Source of the DNA: Polytrichum commune
Lineage: Eukaryota; Streptophyta; Polytrichopsida; Polytrichales; Polytrichaceae
Assembly (NCBI GenBank): GCA_950295325.1
Contig: OX485803.1
Coordinates: 25,606,001-25,670,000, forward strand
Direction: 5' to 3'
DNA length: 64,000 bases
The position numbers were made by a program, and so were the translations under genes. The notes beneath the pieces were generated by a model, which saw only the letters and a list, made by a program, of their open reading frames with translations, searched no databases and was not told where the DNA came from. Shown in pieces: positions 24,340-35,385 of this stretch. Positions within the stretch are counted from its first letter, which is position 1; the number at the start of each line of letters is the position of its first letter.

Positions 24340-25165
24340 CCATATCTCGAAAATTAACCTACCTTCATGGTTACTACCATGCACATGGTACCTACCGAAA
24401 TGTTGTTGTCTTACGCGTTTAAGGCCAGATATAGTACACATCCGAGGAGCCTCACCAGCAGCCAAGCCGCCCTTCTCCCCAAACTCGAATCTCAAAATAC
24501 AAATATTTGAATCTACATACTATGACAACATATTTCCAGATAGATAGATAGAAACTCCGGTCCCTTTTTAGCAAGGGGCCGGCGTGAGTAAAGTGTCCGT
24601 TCATAATGTCAATGACCCGATGCCCACTGGACAAGGGGACATTGAGACAATACTACTCTCCCCTTTCGAGGATGGGCACTATAGTGACACACTATACTAG
24701 TTCCTAGCTAGCCACTAGTGCCTTGAAGATACCGGACATGGTATCCCCCCAAAGGGCTTTGAGGTACCCATACAACAAGGTCCAAGGACCCCCCACCATA
24801 GTTGGGTGGACTAAGGTGGTGAGCACCACGCCGGCATGGGGAATAGAACCCACAACCTCCTCATTGGGGGCCATGAGCCCTAACCACCAAGCCAAGGCCC
24901 GTGGTGCCCTATGGAAGCCACTACTAGGAAACTTGATAAATATGCCATACTACAACTACTATTAAGTCAACTAGGCTAGGTAGTTCTCCTATCTAATGTC
25001 ATTACCGCATGAATCAGAGGAACCATACATAACACAACCATTAAACATTTGGAAGATCTAAAATCCAAAAACTAATGGAAACATCCTCACAAACAATCAT
25101 TACATATCTAACCCACATCATCCTAAACAAATGGAAACTAGAAATGAAAGAAGCACCGATACCAC
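24340..25165 (+). pseudogene. LINE C-terminal Cys-rich segment, interrupted
   Basis: LPSWLLPCTWYL, CCCLTRLRPDIV and KIQIFEST occupy 24350-24535. The tail resumes at about 24985 with VITA, RGTIHNTTIKHLEDL and a frame-shifted ILNKWKLE. The gap of about 430 bp is filled by the SINE-like insertion. The same C-terminal order is seen at 4340-4917. Confidence 0.65.
24560..24970 (-). mobile_element. tRNA-derived SINE candidate in the LINE
   Basis: On the minus strand an A-box TGGCTTGGTGG (24894-24884) is followed by a B-box GGTTCTATTCC (24850-24840), spaced as in tRNA-derived SINEs. The inserted stretch separates two halves of the LINE C-terminus. Exact ends and target duplication are not resolved. 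The tRNA-like head is supported by both boxes; a true tRNA fold is not evident. Confidence 0.6.
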
Positions 25166-25240
25166 CAGACTGCCATGGCTAATTGAAAGCATGTTAACAC
25201 TAACCAAAGGTCCACCTGTGGGATAGGAACTTAGCCATTC

Positions 25241-26329
25241 CCGACCCATACCCCCATGGTTATGGGACATGATTTGGTGAACGGACATCGCACTTTAGTG
25301 TAAAACAAAAACATTAATTTTTCTTTTATTTGTTTATCAATTTGAACAAATTATGTCATTTTGTTATGCAGCAGCAATCCCCATGAATTAAAATGCAAGA
25401 TGTTAATGGTTTCTTATGCATTATGTTTCAAGGTATGGTTTGGCTCAATGTGCCAATTCCCAATAGCTAACACATGTATGAATTATAAAATGTAGCTTTA
25501 TATAAGAAATATAATTTTCATTTGTGCAATTTGGTCATCAAGAACTAAATCATATACATTTCTTTAAATGCAGTAGTATCCTAGGTTAAGCGACTTTCTT
25601 GTCAAAGAGTTTTAACTTTTTAAATTGAAAGTATACAAGAAGAGTATTAGAATGTTAAGAAGTAGAAATGAATTTAATTTAGAAAAAGAGATAGAAAACA
25701 AATGCTTGGGACATGGCCCAAATGTTCAATGGTTGTTCACTGAACCTCCATTGAACTTTGGTCTAAGTGTGGAGTAAGAGGGTTTTGGTGGCGGGGAGGA
25801 TCTAGAGTGAGAAATTAATCCCTGATGATCCAAGCATTTAGCACATAGCAACACACATCATTAGTGTGCTATAATACGAAGGTTGCAAGGGGATTGCAAG
25901 ACTAGAAAGCAAAGTCTTTATGAAGTATTTGATATCCATCTCCAAATCACATCCACATAGTTGGGTGGAGATGCCCTCCCCACAATCTCAAAAACCAATG
26001 AACTCCACACATTCAAATTTTTTTATTTCAAATGAAGCAAATTTCTTATTCAAAATTACGCACCCAATATAGGTCTATGGCATAGGTTTAGGTTGAGTTT
26101 TTTTGGGTATGCTAACCAAATACAGGTTTTTACAAATATAGGTATAAGTGGGTCATCCTTTTTCTCTTTGCACCAACTAAGGTTTGTGGGCCTTAAACGG
26201 GTCCTTTTCTCTTAGCAAACGACACGTGTGGATGGAAATAACAAAGAATTCTAGTAACTTAGTAACCAAAAGAACAAGAAGCAATAAACCACCTCCACAA
26301 ACAATCTTCTCAGCAAGTGTTGGAAACCC
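25241..26329. other. Spacer, nothing recognised
   Basis: AT-rich with short frames only. Confidence 0.4.
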
Positions 26330-26665
26330 ACACAATAAATCTATGGTATGTGGGTGTGATTTGATCGGTGTGAAGGTCAATGAGGATCAAGGAACAAACA
26401 CCACAAAGACACATGTTCAAAACTGATTAGACCACATCTTCAACTCATACTCACTAGTCCACACTCAATTATGAACACAACTAGGAACACCTATGTATTC
26501 AACTAAGGAATCAGCTTCCGATAACCATAACTAAGAACTCAGGCGAAGTCCGATCTGTGATCCAATTTCTGCTGAGGCTTCATCATAGATTTGCTAATGC
26601 AACGCAAGTTTTGCAGTGTAGATCTAATTAGTAGAAGTTGGGCTTGAAGTGGGGAACATGAACAA
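26330..26665 (+). repeat. Dispersed repeat R, copy 2
   Basis: Ordered blocks GGATCAAGGAACAAACACC, AGACACATGTTCAAAACTGA, CGATAACCATAACTAAG and CATAGATTTGCTAATGCAAC match copy 1 at 7246-7610. Uninterrupted. Confidence 0.8.
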
Positions 26666-26821
26666 TGAGCGAATAACATCACATCCCTTTGCTGGTGCTC
26701 GTGACAAACTGGCCAGAGAATGTCGAATGCTTGAAGGCTGGCAAAAGTGAAGCCAACGTAGCAAGTGCATTTGCAAACTATCTCGTGCACGATTCACAAC
26801 CTTGCGCATGAAACATAGTTA

Positions 26822-27197
26822 CCCATCCTACAAAATGCAGGGTGGATCATCCTCACAAGAAGTTCAAGTCACTCGGTTTGCAAGCCGGGTGACCCACCCA
26901 TGACTTGTATATAAGGTGATAAAACAAGGAAGAAACAAAAGCAAGATGAATCTCATTGGCACCTTGGAAATCGGAGAGGAATATGGAGTTTGTCCTTTGT
27001 TGTTTAGGGGGCTCCTTTTTTGTTTTGGGGCGGAGCTCCGACTTGCAAAATGACCCCAATTTGCAAGCCAACCTCAACTTCCAAACCGGCCCTACCAACA
27101 AATCATTCATTTTGCAGGATGGGTGGGGCACTTTTGCAAGCCGCCTCTCACAATATAAGTTGAGGTCATCCGTTTTTGAGGATGGGTGATGATGCTC
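26822..27197 (-). mobile_element. Tourist-like MITE (family T2, copy 2), left end clipped
   Basis: The reverse complement of 3354-3737 with minor changes. The right terminus GGATGGGTGATGATGCTC is intact and followed by TTA (27198-27200). The left terminus lacks its outer 11 bases (GAGCATCACCA), yet a TTA (26819-26821) abuts the remaining CCCATCCT. Either a small deletion stopped next to the target or the TTA is chance. Confidence 0.85.
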
Positions 27198-27319
27198 TTA
27201 TAGGGAACAAAGTGTGGTTGCATCCCAAACGATCGAGGCCAAGGAACGATCAAATCCATCAGGAGCTCGTGACATTGCCAAACTTGTAAGTAAGTTTTCT
27301 GACATGTTCAGAAGAGCTC

Positions 27320-27729
27320 CACGGGGAGGTCACTTCATTGTCAAGTTGACACCACATGCGGACAAAGTTTGCTACCCCTATATTACATGCCATATATAAT
27401 TTTAAAATTTATGATATTTTTTCTACATATACATAACCATTGATAGTATCTTTTGTATACTTTTTGAAAATTTTTAGTCATCTTTATTTATTTTAGTAAT
27501 TGTTTTAGTTCAATTTTGTGTCATTCTAGTTAGAAATGGTATGTTTTATGAAAAAAACAAATCATCAAATTTAGTTACCACTTTTGACTATGTCATAGGT
27601 ACTGTGTATATCTACTCATGAAAAAAAATTGATAAAATTTTGACCCATTTTGGTGGTGCAACTTACCAAAAGAAGATTTTTTTTGGTCTCACGTGATGTT
27701 CAACTTGACAATGGAGTGATCTACCCGCG
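27320..27729 (+). mobile_element. hAT-type MITE with 8-bp TSD (family H1, copy 3)
   Basis: A 410-bp element starting CACGGGGAGGTCACTTC and ending GAGTGATCTACCCGCG. The exact 8-bp duplication AAGAGCTC is at 27312-27319 and 27730-27737. Terminal repeats extend over 40 bp, with ATTGTCAAGTTGA shared at both ends. Subterminal ACATGCG and CTCACGT are one or two changes from the ACGTGCG motif of the other copies. The interior is AT-rich and unrelated to copies 1 and 2. Confidence 0.9.
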
Positions 27730-28085
27730 AAGAGCTCTTGTGGAGGGGACTCGCTTTTTCTTTCGACATCCTTCTCATGACAGCTCCATTGGAAGCATTT
27801 GAACTTCAGCCGCATTTTGATCCCTCGTGCTTCTGATTGTAAGGTTACATCGATGTTTGAGAAGTTTCGTCGTTGGGTTTTTCGAAAGTGCCATCGTTAC
27901 AGGGCCCAACGTTTTCGTAGCCGAGTGGTGAATGAATTTAGTTCGATGAATTTCATAAGCGAATGGTGAATCGCGTGTGCTAGCATGCTTCGTTTTTGAT
28001 CCTCGGTTACTGGAATTCAACTGGTTGTAGTCTGGACCTTGAAAATGTGTGGATAGTTGGTGAATTGGAAGCAAATAGTGCAGGC

Positions 28086-28118
28086 TTAGGGTTTAGGGTT
28101 TAGGGTTTAGGGTTTAGG
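28086..28118 (+). repeat. Interstitial telomere-type repeat (TTTAGGG)n
   Basis: Nearly five uninterrupted units of the plant telomere repeat. No further telomeric or subtelomeric satellite is seen nearby, so it is interstitial. Confidence 0.95.
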
Positions 28119-28932
28119 AGTGCCAAGTCCCAACTCCCATGCCCCAACATGGAGGTCAAGTTCAGCCTTTGAGCCTCATGAAAGCATTTGAAGTGTGGTT
28201 TATAGTCATTAAAGTCGGATCATGATTATTTTATACAAAAAGCCTTGGGAACTTATGGTAAGAGTTGGGTCTAGCTTTTTGCTCGAACCCAACTCCTTAC
28301 ATGAGTTTTAAGTCTCCTCTCTGTTGGGTTTAGGGTCAACCATTAAGGTGTTGGTCAAGCGCCTAAGGTTGTTGGTCAAATGCCTAAAAGTATCACCTAC
28401 TTGCACACCGTTCGCACCGTCTTCTAAAATATGTAGATTTTTCTTGAATTTTTTTTTGGTGAAGATAAATTTCTTGGATTTGTAGATCAATGTGTTCTCT
28501 AATTGTTTAGGGATTTTTTTTTCTTTCACAGAATTTAGAGTTAGTATATAGTTTTGAATCAATGTCACTTACACCTACGCGAGTTTCAGGAATTGTCCAA
28601 TTGACCGTGCTTGCACCCACTCAAGGTTGTTCAACTTGTGAGTTGTCCTATACCTCAAGCTTCTTGTCCACTTGAAATATATTTTCAAACTTTTGTTCAA
28701 GCTACACATTGCAAGGTTGAACTATATTCACTTGATTTCACATGAATGATTCACATTGTTATTTCATCCATGTATTTAGAACAAATAATATATTTTTTGA
28801 CAAAATTCGTGATAATTTGAAAATGAAATATTGTAGACAATGCAATTGTGATGTTTTTGCAAAATCAAAATTTTGTTGAAATTTCTCAAAAAGAAAGAAA
28901 ATATAATAATCAATTGACTACCCATAACAACT

Positions 28933-29093
28933 ATGAAGCGGTGTACGTTTGTTCATGTGGGCCCTGAGAATATAACCATGGGATTCCCCAACCTAGTGCA
29001 AGGAGACTCGGATTAATTATGGATTTGCACTAGGTTGGGACATCCCATGGTCATATTCTCAGGGCTCACATGGACAAACGCACACTGCTTCAT
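28933..29093. repeat. 161-bp foldback (long hairpin)
   Basis: Arms of about 66 bp (28933-28999 and 29029-29093) pair with few mismatches around a loop of roughly 27 bases. Paired blocks include CATGTGGGCCCTGAGAATAT with ATATTCTCAGGGCTCACATG. It could be a foldback MITE or a precursor of small RNAs. No target duplication is clear. Confidence 0.8.
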
Positions 29094-29400
29094 TATATTA
29101 TGCTCCGTCGGATCCTTTTTTTGACAAAAAGAAGAAGATATGCTACAAAATTTTGAGGAAAATGGCTAAGGACTTGATTTAGATTTGTCAATCATCTCAC
29201 ACAAATACCATGTCCTAGCACGAGAAGTGGATAGACTGCTCAAAGTGTTTGGTTTGGACCCACTTACCTTATTGAGAACTGAGTCGGAGTATGAGAAATA
29301 GTGTCAATTAGACTAATTGGAGAGCCTAATCACTCACATGATATTTAAGGTTCACTTTTTGAGGGAGGTTGTGAATAGGAAGTGAGCAGAGTGTGTCTAA

Positions 29401-29902
29401 GGGCCACTTCACACATGAGCCAAGAGCTATGACCATGAAATTGTGAGAGCCCAAAAGAAAGTGTCCAAAGGCCATCCCAAGGCACCTCCAAAATCATGCA
29501 GTGTGGTCATGAATCCTCAAGTGTAGTGTGAAGTCATATGTGACTGGGATCTCAACCAATTGCTATTTCAATAAATTTCTATTCATGCGGGTCTTCACAC
29601 ATGATCAATTAAAATAAACCAACGGTCGTGAGCATTCAGAGTGTCATGGTCTTCCGGTTTTGTGTTAGGCCTACCTCCAAGAAGTGGTTTTTGAAAGCAG
29701 TCCAACTGACCACGAAACATGATCCATTTGATGCCATGTAGGAATCCATGTAGACTTTACATCCATCTTGCATTCACATACTCCGTTGGTCCCTCAAGCG
29801 TACTGTGAAGCAGCGAACTTGGACCGGCTCCGCCTTTTCCACCAATGAGAGTGCTTGAAGTGTAATGGTCATGGGCTCTCAGTCTCGTGTGTGAAGTGGC
29901 CC
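29401..29902 (+). mobile_element. Tourist-like MITE, complete (family T1, copy B)
   Basis: A 502-bp element with ends GGGCCACTTCACACATGAGC and the reverse complement of GTGTGTGAAGTGGCCC, flanked by TAA (29398-29400 and 29903-29905). The inverted similarity runs about 45 bp inward (CATGACCAT, GAGAGCCC). A 3-bp TAA target and GGGCC ends indicate PIF/Harbinger. About 85-90 percent similar by eye to copy C; no transposase. Confidence 0.92.
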
Positions 29903-30231
29903 TAAGTGAGCTCATTACCACATTTATCGAGCAAAAATTGCTCCATTTAATGAAAGCGGAGAATCGACCACTCATTAAAGATGAACCAGTTGAGTTTGAG
30001 AAGAAACCAGGTGAAGTTCAGGACTTCAAAATAATTACCAAGAATTGTAGAAAATTACCAATCACCACATTTCCCATCTAAACCCAAAACCCTGAAAACT
30101 AAGTTAGTGGGTGGAGCACTTGAATGCTAGCCTTAAAGAATTCCAATGAATGAACTTGAGTTTTGTGGTTCAATCTTTTATTTTAGTTTGAGCGGTGGTG
30201 ATGCTCTTCACGAACCATATGTTTTGGTACA

Positions 30232-30445
30232 CCATTTATGGTATTCAGTGTCACTTACTTATGTAGGAGCTATGCGATGCTATAACTTTTTTGTTTGGAA
30301 TGTGAGCTTAAATTACCAGGTTGAGTCGTTTATGTTCTATTTATGCCCCAAACAATGTATTTGACCTTTGTTGACAGAAACTACAATCTATGGCAAAAAG
30401 TTATAGCATGATGTAATTTCAAATAGGAAGTGACACTAAATTCCG
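30232..30445. mobile_element. M-family MITE
   Basis: Left end GGTATTCAGTGTCACTTACT with GCTATAACTTTTTT, right end AAAAGTTATAGCAT with AGGAAGTGACACTAAATTCC. These are a good inverted pair. About 214 bp. Confidence 0.65.
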
Positions 30446-31197
30446 TACACGGGGGTAGAGTTGTGTGGGAGTTCCAAATGCCCAATGCGGAGTATCATGC
30501 TCGAGTTGCCAAGATACTAGGCCAAGGCTAGACACCGCCTCCTTGAGCTAGGCCTCGACCACTATTACTTGAGGTGAAAGTGCAAGCAATTCTATTATAA
30601 CGTATAGAATTGTTTTTGAAAATCTTGACTCCGAATTCAGCAGCCACACATTAATTGAAAGGGACCCACTTGAGATGAATACATCACAAACCTTGTGAGA
30701 GTCATATTTTTTTACTAAACTCCAAATACCTTGGTCATAGTGGTAGGGGCCCAGCTCAAAGATATTATGCATAGCCTGGCCCACCATCCAGCTTTGCATA
30801 ATATCTCCTATCATACCTCTATACATAGAAAAAGAACTCGGATCAATGATTGCATAACAATGTTATAAGATTTCATTTTTAATGAGAAGTCCCCAAAAAA
30901 GGATCATATGAAACATAGGAAACCAAAATTAGAGTATGAAAAAAAAAAAAAAAAAAAAACAGTACTCTTCATTAGAAACATGAATCGATTATTCGTTTTC
31001 GGGTCCTTTCCTTTCACTATTTACTTTATCATTGTTAGTATAGTTATCCGAAAGTGCACAAGGAATGACAAAACTTTATATCGTCATAAAGGTATTCAAG
31101 TTTGATACAAGTCTAATTTCTCACTTGAGTGGGTTTGACCAAAGTGATTGGCATACCCCATGATATCCACTCATTACTTATATATATCTTCATGTAA

Positions 31198-31697
31198 GGG
31201 TCGATTCGCACACGAGCCAAGAGCCGTGACCATGAAATTGTGAGAGCCCAAAAGAAAGTGCCCAAAGGCCGTCCCAACACACCTCCAAAATCATGTAGTG
31301 TGGTCTCCGACCCTCAAGTTTAGTGTGAAGTCATATGTGACCGACCCTCAACCAAATGTTGTTTCAATGAATTTATATTCAAGCAGGTCCTCACGCATGA
31401 TAAAATAAAATAAATAAACGGTTGTGAGCGTTCAGAGTGCCATGGTCTCCTGGTTTTGTGTTAGGCCTGCCTCCAAGAGGTGATCTTTGAAAATAGTTCA
31501 AGTGTCCATGAAACATGACCCATTCAATGCCATGTAGAAATCCATGTAGACTTTACATTCGTCTTGCATTCACATACTCCGTTGGTCCCTCGAGTGTAGT
31601 GTGAAGCTTAAACTTGGACCGGCTCCACCTTTTCCACCAATGAGAGTGCTTGAAGTGCAATGGTCACGGGTTCTCGGTCACGTGTGTGAAGTGGCCC
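31198..31697 (+). mobile_element. Tourist-like MITE, complete (family T1, copy C)
   Basis: A 500-bp copy in the same orientation as copy B, 1.3 kb downstream of it. Flanked by TAA (31195-31197 and 31698-31700). The left terminus has decayed to GGGTCGATTCGCACACGAGC; the right GTGTGTGAAGTGGCCC is intact. Confidence 0.92.
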
Positions 31698-31700
31698 TAA

Positions 31701-33859
31701 CATTATCCTTCCATGGGCACTCCTTGCCCCTTACACAAGCCCATGTTGTTTACTGCACCTTAATTAGCTCCCTCATATGGAATTCTTCATGAACCCAAAA
31801 AGTGGTTGAAAACAGTTTTTACCAATGAGATTTTTCTAGAGCCATTTTTATTCTCTTCCTTGATTTTATTTTTATTTTTATTTTTTGGAACTAAAATATT
31901 TCTATGCTGCCTTGGACTAATGGATTTGACAAGTGTGAATTGATTATTTTCTTGGAGTGTGTATTTTTTACGAAGTTTTTGCAAGTTTTTGACATTTGAC
32001 ATGCAAAAACTTGCACAAAATTAAAATGCACATCAATTGACACACACAATTAAGATTTTGACATGTAGTGTGACTTGTGAAGAAAAAGACCACACGTCAG
32101 TTGACACTTTAGAAATTGAAATGGCACGTACTACTAGGCATGTGACATTGAGGTGGCATTCTAGAAGGAAATGTAGATGTCCATTGACAGTCATTCTTGT
32201 TTTTGAAAACGTCATGTGACACTTTGGATTTGAAATTGAACGTCAAATGAAATTCGTCAAACATACACACTGGCTGGAACCCTTCAATAAATGTGTTATA
32301 AAACATACTACCATTAAGATAGTAGCAAAGCCATTTACTTGGCACTCCTTTCCCCCTTTCCACCGGTTTATAGCAAAATCACAATTGACGTTCATCGAGG
32401 AAAAATCGATGCCATTCTATTTCACCTTATTATCAATAACTATGCCTCTTGTTTAACTCTATAGAAATAGTCCAAAAACCATTTTGGGCAACTTTCTCAT
32501 GTATGTCCACTCCAAATACTTGTTTCGTTTGTGTGCATGATTTGAGTTAGACCTCCCAAGCATTTTAAGGTTTAACTTCCAAAGTAAATTTTGATACGGT
32601 TTGATGATGTCATAGATTAGGTAGATATCATGGATGAAGTAGACTCCGGGATTCCGGCCTTCGAATTTGACATTTTACCCCGGGGAGCCATCTTGCAAGG
32701 GTTGCGTGTAATCTCGAGTCTTATTCAAACAAGAGTTTAGAGATGACTTACCTCTCAAGCTAATTTCTTAAGGATATTTTAAGAACCTTTAGCTTACCAC
32801 CTCATACTCTTGGTTAAGTGTAATGAAGGTTGACACAAGGGGGGCGGAATTCATACAAGACATACATGAAAAGATTCAAATAGTGTAAGGGGTTAGACTA
32901 AGAGGGGGGAGGGTATATGCTTAAATTGGGGACACCAAGTAGGTCTTCGTTTTATGCTTAACTCCTTGTGCGTTGCCGTAAAGGAAAAGCAAGCTTTAAG
33001 ATCAACATCCATATTTCAAGATAAAAGGGTCACAATATGCTAAAATCCATTTGTCCCCCCTAGACAACATTCTACCATTGGTGGTTACTATACTGTTAAT
33101 TAATGATGAAAAATCAAAAGACGTGGAATAACTATATAAGTATTGTATAACATGATAAAGCAATTGTAGAATGGGATCCTGGAGGGGTTTCCAGGGATGT
33201 GGAAGTGGATGTTGCATGGTTGTCACATCACATTATAACAAATACGACGGGATATGACTCATATAATCAAAATTACCATAATAACAAGATACTGTAGAAG
33301 ACAATTGCCAACAACAAATGAATCAAATAATGATGTGGAATGACCTCAAACTAATAGATGATAGTGGAGATGTACCCAAAATTGAATGAAGTGGTTGGTA
33401 GTATGATTCTTGAGCATGAATTCTTCTCTCCACTTGACGGAGAAAACTAGCAAGGTGATCATACACCTTATTTGTTTCAAAGAATATATGTATATGACTT
33501 TGAAGAACATGAAAATGCACCCACTTCGAGGAGAGGTGGGGGCCCTCAACAAAAAAATATTGCCACGTAAAAGGCAACCAAGAACACCCACCTAGACCAC
33601 CAACCAACCAAGGACACCCCCCTAGACCACATCAAGTCATGACAAACCCCATACCACCATAAAACTAATTCCTATGTTGTTTCCAATTCCAAATCTTGAG
33701 ATTTTCTTCTATGTAGTTGCCCTCCTCTAGGGTTTTAACCCCTAAGCATCTAAGAGGCCCAAATTAGACCGCTCCAAATCATGCATCCAATTCCAAAGCT
33801 ATGATATTTGCACTACATACTTTTGTTTTTAGCTAATCGTGTAAAAAGTGGCCCTATCT
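31701..33859. other. Spacer, nothing recognised
   Basis: Several overlapping frames under 100 codons on both strands, none with a recognisable domain. Confidence 0.4.
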
Positions 33860-34144
33860 CTCGGGGGGTTCACTGGCGAAAATCGTAGAACAACGTGCGA
33901 TAAAAAATAGGGTCCAATATATTCATTGTAGATAAATTTTGGAAAAAATGTACATGTAAAATAGGGGATTTTAAAATAATGGAACATGTTTACATGTAAA
34001 ATACCATCACATATAATATTTTCAGGCTTTTTACATGTAAAATACCATCACCTTATAATATTTTCTGCAAGGTAAATAACCCCCCCAATAAATAGTCCCG
34101 AACGCACGTGTATGCAAAATTTAAGAGGGAGTGAACCCCCCGAG
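33860..34144. mobile_element. hAT-type MITE with G-run termini (family H3)
   Basis: A 285-bp element with perfect terminal repeats CTCGGGGGGTTCACT and AGTGAACCCCCCGAG. The exact 8-bp duplication CCCTATCT is at 33852-33859 and 34145-34152. ACGTGCG and CGCACGT lie about 30 bases from the ends. Ends resemble those of family H2 (CTC plus G-run) and the GATCACT part of H1. Confidence 0.95.
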
Positions 34145-34274
34145 CCCTATCTAAATCAACTTATTCTTCAAGTGCACTATTTGAGTAAGTTAAAACACAT
34201 TGATGTTATTGAATACTTAAGTTCCAATACACATAAGACAATACATATAATAAGGTTTCCAACACATAAATTCA

Positions 34275-34359
34275 TACATTATGATTCATGAATTTTGTTA
34301 AGCTCATGTAAATTATGTATATGGCCATATAATGAGGGCCCATGTCCTTTAAGGGTTAA
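34275..34359 (-). mobile_element. piggyBac-like right terminus
   Basis: TGTCCTTTAAGGG followed by TTAA (34356-34359) repeats the terminus of the 1860-2092 element. The preceding 80 bp resemble 40558-40640, which ends GTCCTTTAAAGG-TTGA. I could not find the left end here. Confidence 0.4.
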
Positions 34360-34388
34360 TCAAGCGGGAGAGCCAGAGGTAATGTAAC

Positions 34389-35051
34389 ATGTGTAGGCTT
34401 GACATCCTCAAGATACTTGGAGATTCTTCTTTCTCAAACCACCACCCAATCTCTCTTCTTATTAATCTTAACACTAGCTCTCTGGGTGGTTCCTCTTGGA
34501 ATGTAAATGCTAGATTCATCCAAGAGATTAAGGAACATGTCAAGGCATTGTGGGAAACATTTACTCCCCAAATGTTGTTCTCTACTAAACTTAGGAAAGT
34601 AGTCAAGTACTATGAGCAATTTTGTATTGCCAAAGTAGCTGAGGCTAGGTTAGAAGAGTCTAGGCTTAGAAGATCTCTTGAATTTTGGCAAACCTTGGTT
34701 CATTTTGATGCGCAAAATGAAGCCAATAAGTTTGCCATCAAGGATCTTTGGTCTCAATTAATAACTTTGACAGATCAAGAAGGAGATGGGCATAGGATTC
34801 GGTTTGAAACTAGATGGATGAAATCCGAAGATAGAATGGATAAGTATGTCTTCTCCTTGGTCAAGGAACACATGGCGGGTGGCCTCATCACGGAATTATT
34901 TGATAAAGATGATACGCTTGTCTCCTCACGAGCAGACCTTGCCAAGGTTTGCAATACATTCTACTCCAAGTTAAACGCTTACCCGACCACGGATACTCAC
35001 AGAGAGGAATGTTGTGCGGAATTGCTTAAAATTGTACATTCTCATGGGTAG
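34389..35051 (+). pseudogene. LINE ORF2: endonuclease tail and linker
   Basis: The longest open frame in the window (220 codons, interrupted after LLKIVHSHG). It starts in the last strand of the endonuclease, where the usual SDH is SNH in FSNHHPISLLIN, so the catalytic Asp is changed. It continues with a charged helical linker (LEESRLRRSLEFWQ) and the RWMKSEDRMDKYVFSLV segment that corresponds to the W-x-x-EGDxNTKFFH region of plant LINEs. The following frame holds LMKEELTSAVQAL and the start of RT. Confidence 0.8.
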
Positions 35052-35385
35052 CTCAGAGGGTGCTAGAGGCTCCGCTAATGAAGGAAGAACTTACTAGTGC
35101 AGTTCAGGCACTTGCGAAAAGGACGAGCCGCCCATGCTTGGATGGACTTACAACTGACGTCTTCAAAGTTTACTAGAGTTTCATGAGTGCGGATATCAAA
35201 ATTATGGTGAATGAATTTCATAGGCATGGCTAGTTTCCAAATGGAGTTACACGCAAAACTCATCACACTTTTATTTTTAAAAGGGGATAGGTTGAAGCTG
35301 ACAAAATGGAGGCCTATCACTTTATTCAATACCACCCACGATTCTTGCTAAAGCTCTACAAAGCTTTACAAATCTTATTCAACCT

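Larger units (their letters stand above)
20380..25240 (+). mobile_element. Decayed C/A-rich LINE with RT and RNase H
   Basis: The plus strand is strikingly rich in C and A and poor in G. Translated pieces in shifting frames line up, in order, with a non-LTR retrotransposon ORF2: pre-RT linker, RT palm, an unidentified middle domain, RNase H and a Cys-rich C-terminus. The RT fingers/palm between about 21420 and 21500 appear deleted and replaced by (AT)n and (ATT)n. A hAT MITE (22723-23284) and a SINE-like piece (about 24560-24970) interrupt it. RNase H in a LINE points to I-like or related clades, or to plant LINEs with a C-terminal RNH; I cannot say which. Boundaries are approximate. The element cannot be active. 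Confidence 0.75.
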
